DNA from: Monosiga brevicollis MX1
Lineage: Eukaryota; Opisthokonta; Choanoflagellata; Craspedida; Salpingoecidae
Assembly: GCF_000002865.3 (NCBI RefSeq)
Contig: NW_001865048.1
Span: 549,901 to 613,900 of the forward strand
Direction of reading: 5' to 3'
DNA length: 64,000 nucleotides
Position numbers and translations under genes: made by a program. The notes under the pieces are model-generated. The model did not search any database and was not told the DNA's origin. It saw nothing but the letters and a program-made list of their open reading frames with translations. Position 1 is the stretch's first letter. Every line of letters starts with the position of its first letter. Below are positions 55,283 through 64,000 of this stretch, piece after piece.

Positions 55283-58200
55283 TCATTGCACCAGTGCGGC
55301 CAGGGCCTGTTGCGTGTCTTCTCCCATCAATGGGTGTAAGAGCTGTTGATTGAGCTCGCAAGCCTGGTTTAGCGTAAGGGGCGCTGAGCCCAGCGAAAGG
55401 CCATCGTGAAGCTCATCGGTGGGCGCCCACGAACGGCTGGCAAACAGGTCCGCAGAGCACGTGACCAACGGCTCCTGGCCGGCCGCAGTGCCCATGTGCG
55501 CGTAGTGGCTGGCAGATGATGTGGGCAATGTTGGGGCAAGAAGCATGTCCAAGGGAGGTAAAGGCTCCTCCGAGGTCATGGGCCAGCCATAGAATAGCTC
55601 AATAGTGGCAGGTTGTCCCAGTTGTTCCAGTAGGGCAGCAATAGACATATGCTCGTCAAGGCATGGGGATTGACTTGCAGAGTCGCCGGCAAAAAGCGCC
55701 AACGACTCGATGCCATCAAGTGGACCCTTGCGCGTTAGATATTGCCTGAACAGAAACAGTGTGGTGCCATTGACAACATCAGGGCCACATTTACTGTGAG
55801 CTACAACGACAGATGCGCAACTGGATGAACAAAGCACAAGGTACCAGCAGTAACGTACCGCAGTAAGTTCTGAACTTTCTCGACGCTCTTGTGCAGCTTG
55901 AGGACGACGCGAAGCTGAGCTTTTTGACCAATTGACCGAACGCGTTGCTCGGTAGCGTCATCATGGGGTATGAAGACGCAACTGATATCCGCACGCGGAG
56001 AGGTGGCAAGCGCGCGGTGTCCCAACGATAAATCCGTATCCATAGGAGAAGGGGTCGACGGCATGGGGTCAGTGCCCTGTGACTCCAGAAACATGGGCCC
56101 GAGGGATCGAGCTGGAGCTGGAGCTGGGTGTGACACAGCTGCTGATGCCAAGGTAGCGGGTGCAGGCGCCGCGATCGAGGCGGAGCGTGCCGCACTGGAC
56201 GTCGACATGTGCGTGCTGGTGACTGCCTTGGCCTCACGAGTGGCCTTTGCATCCGGGGATGGCTGGGTAAGCAGTCCAGACGAGGACGTGGTCGGGGACG
56301 TGGTTGACATGGTTGAGCGCCTGGTGGGTGCTTTAAGGATGGGCGGGGTTTGCAGTACCAGAGCGTCTGTGACACTCTTGGGTCGCTTCGAGCTGTCCCG
56401 GTTGCCCTCAGGTTCAGGGGTGTGCACGCGTTTTGGGCCACCCACAGAGGACGATTGTGCCTGAGAAGGCGAGAGTAGATCGGGACCAGCTTGACTGGGC
56501 GAGAGATCCGATGGTGGGTCAAGGTCGAGATCCCAGCCGTCAAGATCGAGATCAAAGTCGAGATCGTTGTCGTCGCTGCCCGAAGCGGGCGAGCCGTGGG
56601 GTTGATTTTGGGCAGCCTTGACGGGAGACACTGCATCCGATGCCACTGATCCTAGGGGTTCTGCTGCCTCGCTGCCGCATCGCCATACCAACATGCAAAA
56701 AGCAGGTCAAAGAAACTGTCTCGGCACAAACATACATGTATGCACCCGCCTCCATCCCATTTGCTCGCTGGACATGGAAGACTTACGCACGAACATGCCC
56801 AATGACCTTTTCCACCTCTTGCAGCAAGGCAGAGCGTGACCCACAACGCTTCAGCAAAGCGAAGAGAACATCCTATGTGCCGCATTGGGGTGCCCGAGAT
56901 ATGAGAACCAATGAGCTTTCCAACGCATGGTGGGACGAGAAGAGCAGAGCAAGCAAAGAGCGTTTGGCAACAAAGCAAGCAGCATGCCTTCAACCGGATG
57001 AAGGACGTCATAGAATCAGACAGGCGGGCGGGCAAGGGTCAGGACAACCGCAGACAGTCGACGACACATACGGTATGTGAATCAAGGATGTGATCGAGGG
57101 CCAGGTCATCATGGGTCAGGCCCTGCCAAAAGGGACTGGCGTCGCTAGACGTGGCCGTCTTGAGCGAGACAGAAGTGGAAGACTCTTCTGTCTTTTCGGT
57201 TTTGCTCTGTGCAAGAGTAGAATACAATATCGCAGGGGTGAGCAGAGCGCCCAGCAGAAAAGAGGGAGGGAAGCAAGAAGGTCTCGAGTGACCGAAGAGG
57301 ATTGACGCACCAAGGCGGTGGAGGGCACGGTGGTTTGAAGCCGAAGAGTTTGCTTGGCGCGGTTGCGCACAAAAGTTGTAGAGCCGTGGTTGATGATCTG
57401 AGAGAGAAGCTTGCCAAAGGCCTTGTGCAACTGCAATCATGGCAAGACAGTCAGTCTACATGACGAGTTTTCCAATGGGTCGGACTCAAGGACCGAAGGA
57501 CCCAAGAGTCTGCGGCAACATTCCTTAAAGGAAAGGCGGGGGCAGGCTGGGGACGCACAAGAGCAGAGGCAAGACGAGTACATTTGCTCACTTTTTCGTC
57601 AGCAATGGGCGCACTGTCCTCATCAACGGGCTTTTTACACGCCTTGGTCAACCGGCTGCGAAGAGTTCGATAGTTCATGAGCCATCTGTGTTGGCAGAGC
57701 AAGGTCCAGCAAGAGGTGAGTGTTCGAGTAATAAAGAGCCTGAATGACCATGATACTGCGCAGAGTGCCTACTGACTTGAGTTCATCCTCGCGACTGAGG
57801 GTCAGGTCCGCTGCGCGCATTGGAAAAAAAAACGGGTGGTAAAGTGAGCCAAGTGGTCCCCAAACCTTCAAGACCTGAGCAGTGTTGCCCGCAAGGCAAC
57901 CCGCATTCGGACAAAGGAGAAAGGAAGATCAGATGGTTGACGTACGGCAGTTGAGATGAACTTTGATACGCTTGAGAAGGCGATAGTAGCATTGGCGCAC
58001 TTGCTTCTTGTGCTTGCCCATTTTTCGAGAGATGCGATCCCAGTCGCGACCATACTGTGGAAGCGGCACGGAAGCAGGCGATGCGGCACATCAGCAACCA
58101 ATGGGGCAAGTTTTGAAGAAAACCCCAGTATCGAGCCGCCGATGAAGAACGCGGCTGAGCAAGGGGAAGCATGCTGAAACAGAACACGTCACATGCAACA

Positions 58201-58623
58201 TGGAGCCCGAAACACAGCACTCGCACGATCAGGAAAGCAAAGAAAGCCCCTCTTCAAAAAAAACGAGAGACCACGCCACAATGTCAAGAAAGACAAAATG
58301 GTTGAGGACTTTGTTCACAAAAAGGAACAAGGGAGAAGGGTACAAGCCCAAGCTTTCCGGGTGCGCGAGGAAAAGACACAAAGCAAGTTGGTTGAGGAAA
58401 CTGGGGATGTGAGCGTGCCACCAACCGTCGTGGCATATTTGAGGAACAAGTCTTGATCACGGTGGGTCCATGGAGTAAGCTTGGGTTGGTCAGCCTTGGC
58501 ATTGGCAGCGGTATCCTCATGACCAGAGTTGCTGGATTGCAAATCCATGATTTTGGAATGAGAAGTGCAGGCGGCGGCCCCTCCAACTTCGGCTTGCCCG
58601 GGCCCCAGGGTGGTCATCGCCAT
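55283..58623 (-). CDS. CRAMP1: Cramped/CRAMP1-like SANT-domain chromatin protein
   Basis: Nuclear protein. Animal CRAMP1 is linked to histone-gene (notably linker histone) expression, and plant relatives interact with Tousled kinase. The start is the ATG at 58623 (MAMTTLGPGQAEV). The SANT domain is split by a phase-0 intron: PWTHRDQDLFLKYATT joins YGRDWDRISRKMGKHKKQVR and CYYRLLKRIKVHL. Next come LMNYRTLRSRLTKACKK, PIADEKVS, then KLHKAFGKLLSQIINHGSTT and LRLQTTVPSTALV, which follow the Cramped order (DEK...LN...GATTVRY...LRIKAP). After a Ser/Pro-rich middle with an acidic Asp/Leu repeat near 56520-56570, the conserved IGQKAQLRVVLKLHKSVEKV continues across an intron to QYLTRKGPLDGIESLALF. The protein ends with a less conserved region (stop at 55283-55285). 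The order of landmarks makes the call fairly firm even though overall similarity is modest. Confidence 0.8.
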
Positions 58624-59317
58624 TCCGAGCTCGGGCGTGCGTGACGGTGGTCACCGACGCACAAGGCGAGGGGCAAAGCGTGTGGTGCCTGGGACTGGGT
58701 TAAGACATAGGCAAGAGCAATCGGGCCATGGAAAGGCAGACCACCATGAGTATCAAAGCGATGGCCGAGCTCAAGAAAACAACCCGTTGCCATGATGGCG
58801 GCAACGGCGGTGGGGGTGGCGATGTGTATCTCCTCGAACAAAGGGGCGAAGGTGCTTACGGTGGTGGATAGGATCGAAAATAGGGCATCAACCTTCAACG
58901 CTAGCCAAGCCCTCTGCCCCAAAACAAACCAACACGGGCAGCGAGTGGACAGGAAACAAAAACCACAGATGTAAATGTCCGTTACACCATTCCTCCTCTC
59001 TCCTGATGAGTGTTTGACCTCTTCAGCACCCCAGCCAGCACCAACTCCCCGCCGGTCGCTCGCAAAGCCCAACAAGCGATAAAAAAAAAAATAAACTTAC
59101 ACACGCTCTTGCCCTCTCTCTCTCTCTCTCTTGTGTTGTGGAGATGTTGAAAATCTCTCTCTCACTCTCTCTCTTGTCGTTGTAACGGCTATATTGTCAG
59201 ACATTTTGTGACGTTGAGGAGAGAGGGTTTGTAACGGTCGGTAGTTTGCTTTTCGTGTGCAATCCGTACTGATTTGACAGGTGCGGCTTTCTTTGCATGG
59301 CGTCGGCCATCAACTTT
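58624..59317. other. Tandem spacer between P4-ATPase 3' end and CRAMP1 5' end
   Basis: About 690 bases containing the CRAMP1 promoter region. It has (TC)n tracts at 59112-59131 and 59154-59173 and an A run at 59080. No gene is supported. Confidence 0.5.
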
Positions 59318-62300
59318 TTATTCGCCCTCGGGCTTGTCCAAGGTCGTGTCGTAGCGACGAATCAAGGTGGCCTGAGTTACCGAAGCCGTGTTTTCGTTCT
59401 GGCTGAACGCATAGCCCAGGTACGTCATGTCCGCAGCATCGCTCTGCGTGCCAAAAATCTGTTTCGATATGGTACAAGAAAGACAAAAGGAGCAAGATGA
59501 GTTAGCTTCAGGTCGGTTTCAGTCGCCCACGGGAAAAGTGAGCCATGTGCGGTCCAAAGGCGCGCCTTACGTCGGGCATCTGTGGGATAACTGCGCTTCG
59601 CTGTTCTTGGGCCTGAAGCCGGTCTTCCTCCGTGGGATACAAAAACTTGCGCATCATCAACCAACTATACAAACCCACACCCCCAGTGCAACACCCCATA
59701 AATGCGCCGTCAGCGTTTTCATCACGGAGAGACAGCCTGTCCACCCAGCTTGCCGCGCTGCACACAAGTCCACAGCGCAACATACATGGCGTCGCGATAC
59801 AAGGCCAAGACAGGGAAGAGGAGAAAGCTGAACCACACCAGCGCTGATCGATACATTTGCGTGTCCACGCCATACACCTGTTCCGGCCAATGAGCTGACA
59901 CCGCGTACCCCACAAAATCACAGCCGGGCACACCGTTCGCGCGCCACGAACCTCATATCCAATGCCGCCAAAGGCATTGGACGCCCAGAGACGAAAGTAG
60001 ATGAGCGTGAAAATAATCCAGATCTGCTCTCATGTAACACCAGACGACAACAACCCGGCGCGATGGTGAGCGCTCGCGGCACCTGCGTGCACCACCTTTG
60101 CGGGGCCAGGCAGCAATTTTGACCTTCCTACTTACCAGAACCGAGCCCCACAGGAAGATATGGGTATACTTGGTCCATGAATTGATAACCATCGCAGCCT
60201 GCCCGATGGCAAACCATTAGGCTGTTGCACTGAACGATGGCTATCACATGGGCGGCTACGAGGAACAGCAGCTCTGCAAAAAGCACAAACCTTCAAAATG
60301 ACCGTGTAGATCACAATGCTATACACGACGTGGCCAAAAAACCATTGCCCTGTCACTGTACCATCATTCTGGATATTGTCATGCTTGAATGCTGCAAAAC
60401 CCAAGACCAAACAAGAGGCTTTAGCACCGCGAGACGTCACCCTCTTGTCCATGAACGGCTGCCTCGCATCAACCGGGCACAAATCCACGTACCTTCCAAC
60501 GGCAGCCAGTACAACAAGAGACTGTGGTAGATTGAATTCAGGGTCCAGCCCCAAAATACCCACGTATTGAAGTTCTGTCGCTTCTGCCCGTATTGGTAGA
60601 GCGACGGGATCTGTTCAGATAAAAACCCCGAGACGAGCCGGGCCATGTCGATAAGAATCATGCGCGCGCACACACACCGACGAGCATTCGCAGCGCCCAT
60701 CCTAGTGCATCTGCCCCAACACGTACGCTCATCAAAGTGCTTGCGCTCAAGTGTTGATCAAACACGCCAATGGCCAGCGGTGGGAGCAGCGTAAAGGCCA
60801 CGTTGTACGCGGACAGCGTCCATTTTTCGAACAAGATTTGACCCGAGAAGCCATTGTCAAAGGCAAACCAGAGCTGTAACGGCGTTGATCACACATGCGC
60901 CGATGAGCTGACCTATCTCCTTGCCCCCGTGCACTCCATTGACCCCAGCAAGCACGAGTCGGAACACACAGCCCCCGCGCACATGCGCGCGCACTGGCAA
61001 ATGGACGTACTTCCATCAAGTAGAGTGCAATATTCTTCCAGAAGGAGTAGAGGATGAGCATGGTGATGCGGCGATAGCTCCAGGCACCATGCACCAAAAG
61101 AAGCTTTTTGAGAAAGCGAAATTGCCCTACGCTGTAATCGGCTGAGCGTGCCGCCTGCAGCCCCTCTTTGCCACTGATACCCACGCCCACGTGCGCTGCT
61201 TGAATCATGCCCACGTCGTTGGCCCCATCACCAATTGCTAACGTGATGGCCGCCTCTGACTCTTTCACCGCTCTGCGGCCCAGCAGCACATCAAGGCGTC
61301 AGAGCGAGCCAAATCGAATGCATGCCAACTGCAAGAGCGCCTCGACAAACCGTACCGCACGATTTCGGCCTTTTGCAGAGGTGACACTCGGCACGCGATG
61401 ACTGCTTTGCAGAGCTTGGCCAGCTCCAGCCAGCGATCCAGCAACCTGCGCCAAAAAAAAAGCGACAATGTTGAACAGAAAAAACAATGGCACGGAATCT
61501 GTTGGGGTGTCCCGTATGACGCCACCAATCAGTTTAAAGTCTGTCGTTGCACTGGCTTGCATAAACTTCAAGCCGCCCACACGTACGCTGGTGTAAGAGC
61601 AAACTCGAGCGTGCCTCGATCAATGATCATGGCCAGCTTGGTCTGCTCGTCGGACCGACGGTAGGTCTGGAGCTGCTCATCCAGCCATCGAGCGCAGTCG
61701 CTGTGTGTGTACTCGTTGGCAACAAGCAGCGTCATTTGTGATGTCAAAAGGCGACAAGAGAAGCCAATGTTAATGGCCGTCTCCTGCTTGTCGCCGGTGC
61801 ACACCCAAATCTTGATGCCTGCTTGCGCCAGAGCCTGAATCGTCTCTGGGACCCCCTCTTGTAGCCGATCCTCAATGGCTGTGGCTCCCAGCAAGAAGAG
61901 GTTGCTCTCAATCTGCGAGCGAGTTTGTGCGAACACAAGGGATGATGAGAGCATGCGACTGAGCAAGATTGAGCCCGGTCACCAACACCTTGAATGTGCG
62001 AGCCAATGTGAACCGGGTTCGTTTTACTACGGTAAACGTGCCTGTTCAGCAGCCTCGTCCAGCTTCTCCGCTCGATTTGTCAGCGCAGTAGCGGCAGCCT
62101 CATAAACTTTGCTCCATTCTGCGTATCTGGCCTCATCGATTTCAGCCACGGCCAGGCACAAAGTTCGCAGTCCATCCGACGCAAAAACCTGTAAAAGTGC
62201 ACCCCACGTTTGTCATGTTACGGCTAGACTCTTTACCAACTGAGCATCGTCCAAAACCACCCATGCTCATCAGCAGGTACCTTGAGATGCTGCGTCGTGG

Positions 62301-63890
62301 CGTCTTGAAAGGGTTGATTGGGCGCAAGCCGCTCATAGATGACATTGTCAGCACCCTTGCAGTATAATTTGATCTTGCCATGTGGCGTTCGCACAATGAC
62401 CGACATGCGCTAAGAACACAAGGTACAGTCAGCACACTGTGCGACCCAAGCTTCCCCATGATGACGCAAGGACGAGCGAGAGTGCTAAAAGTCACAGGCA
62501 GCAGCGGGCTACACGCCAGAACCAGCGCGCGACGAGGCGCCTCCACCATGAAACGGCACGAAATGCTTCGCCCACATCACCCACCTTGCGCGTGCTATTG
62601 AATTCAAGAACATTGAGAATCTCGTACTTCTCGTCCCGGCCCAGCGCATTGATCTGCACGCTCTCCGGCTGGCGAACATTGAAAGAAAATCCTAGGCGCT
62701 TTACGGCCTCAACCAGCGCCGACTCGTCGGGGGAGGCGGCCTGGTTGGCAAGCGTGTGAGGGGTCAGAGAACCTGTTTTGTCCCTTCAATACTAAGATGA
62801 GCCGCAGCTTACTTGATAAATAATCACGCCAGAATCATGCCGGTCGCGCTCGGGGACGACAGTGTGACACACAGCGAGGAGAGTGAGATACTCGCGGATA
62901 ACCGAGGCAGTGGGGTGCTGATTGGTCAAATTGTCGAGCAAGGCTGGATCATTGAAACGCAACGACACGTTCTCCTGCCGTCCCAACCAGCATGCGCAAT
63001 GGACCGGAATAAGGCCAGACTAAGTCCGGTGCAAAGATTGCTACAGCCACAACTAGCTCGGAACTGGGCGCGATGTCGTGTAAGTCTGCAAGCTGAGGAC
63101 AGGCGTGTACCTCCTGATGATTGTTCTCGTAGCAAATGCCGGCGACTGAACACTTGAGTAAGAGCATTTCATTCTGAGTCAATGTGCCAGTCTTGTCGCT
63201 GAAAATATACTGCACTTGACCCAGCTCCTCGTTGAGCGCCGAGGTTTGTGCCCGCGGGGGCGTGTCGCTTTCCTCGTGGTACATGTCCAAATCGTTGTTG
63301 ATAAACACGAGCGCTGCTTGCAACGAATGGGCGGTGGTGCAGGTGCAACGTCAGAAATATTTGTCAAAGGAGTGTACTTGTGTCTCGTAGCACCTTGTGT
63401 CACGAGAGACTCCATACCTTGAAAATATTTGACGATATCCAATGTAATGATCAGCGAGATTGGGCTGCCGTCATCAGTGCCAATTACCATCCGCATACAA
63501 ACTGACTTGAGTCGGGCACTTGCACACACGCACACATACTCACACACACAGCAACATGGGACAAGAAACCTGCTCAGAGCAGCAGCGCATGCCCACTCGA
63601 GCATGAGATGAGACGCACATTAGATTGTTGTAGAGGATGATAAAGGTGAAAAAAGTGAGCCAAGGGCTGAGCGGCTTTTCTTGCTCAAAACTACATTTGT
63701 TGCAAAGAGTTGCCGTTGGTCAAAGGATTCTACCCAAGCACATCCACGCTACAACTGATGGCTGTGCAAATCCACAGAACGCACCCAAGGTACCAATCGC
63801 TTGAGCGGTGCCGATGAGTCCAAACAGCATAGACAATAGTACTGATGGCGTTGAGCGAAATTTGCATCGTCCATGCCAAAGGTGCATGGC
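59318..63890 (-). CDS. ATP8A: ATP8A-type P4-ATPase (aminophospholipid flippase), 5' part missing
   Basis: Moves phosphatidylserine and phosphatidylethanolamine to the cytosolic leaflet. The window holds the gene from a membrane segment near 63880 ([15 protein letters not shown], then [11 protein letters not shown]) to the stop at 59318-59320. Read in order: [20 protein letters not shown] (the PISL motif of helix M4, joined over an intron), [20 protein letters not shown], the phosphorylation site [14 protein letters not shown] (about 63190), [15 protein letters not shown] (nucleotide domain), [73 protein letters not shown], then the C-terminal membrane helices with [20 protein letters not shown]. 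The tail [15 protein letters not shown] plus [10 protein letters not shown] closely matches ATP8A/Drs2. The N-terminal DGET actuator region lies beyond the window. No key residue is missing in the part seen. Confidence 0.93.
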
Positions 63891-63964
63891 GCGTGAAGAG
63901 GAAGGCTGGATTGAGGTGGAGATGATTTCAAGGGCACCGCCAGTCCGCGCCGGTCCGCGGGCGG

Positions 63965-63966
<2 letters not shown>

Positions 63967-63998
<32 letters not shown>
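63967..63998. repeat. Poly-A run at the window end
   Basis: About 32 A residues followed only by GC. It lies upstream of the first visible P4-ATPase exon, so it reads as an intronic poly-T on the coding strand or as the ragged edge of a contig. Confidence 0.8.
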
Positions 63999-63999
<1 letters not shown>

Positions 64000-64000
64000 C

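Overview
The window is nuclear DNA from an intron-dense, gene-dense unicellular relative of animals. The best guess is a choanoflagellate, and Monosiga brevicollis or something close fits well. Reasons: coding exons are interrupted every 50-300 bases by short GT-AG introns; intergenic gaps are short; and the gene set is animal-like (PIKfyve, NBEAL, POMGNT1, MORN4, CRAMP1, an XK-related scramblase-family protein, ATP8A-type flippase). The species call is inference; no sequence comparison was run.

Layout. After an unrecognised plus-strand gene or genes (1-1477), the window carries thirteen genes. PIKfyve (-, 1811-10673) is head-to-head with an unusual unconventional myosin (+, 11969-18792). PNO1 (-, 19526-20688) is head-to-head with MORN4 (+, 21739-22731). 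A secreted GH38-like/DUF5054 enzyme (-, 23084-27192) is head-to-head with POMGNT1 (+, 27673-31102). NBEAL (-, 31337-41751) is head-to-head with XPB/ERCC3 (+, 42744-46985). A papain-like protein of unknown function (-, 47188-49304) is head-to-head with a small PH-domain protein (+, 50110-51126). Three minus-strand genes follow: an XK-related/leucine-rich-repeat fusion (51676-54370), CRAMP1 (55283-58623), and an ATP8A-type P4-ATPase truncated by the window end (59318 to about 63890).

Until the last three, strands alternate strictly. All five divergent spacers hold a long (GT/CA)n tract, and none of the convergent spacers does.

Functionally, many genes act on membranes: PIKfyve makes PI(3,5)P2, NBEAL is a BEACH trafficking scaffold, and the XK-related and P4-ATPase proteins belong to families that dissipate and build phosphatidylserine asymmetry. 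The myosin appears to end in a prenylation box. The others are housekeeping or chromatin genes (PNO1 in 40S ribosome assembly, XPB in TFIIH, CRAMP1) and glycan enzymes (POMGNT1, DUF5054). Nothing suggests a virus, CRISPR array, transposon or bacterial insert. Exon boundaries were read by eye from splice signals, reading phase and family similarity, so internal boundaries are approximate unless stated.
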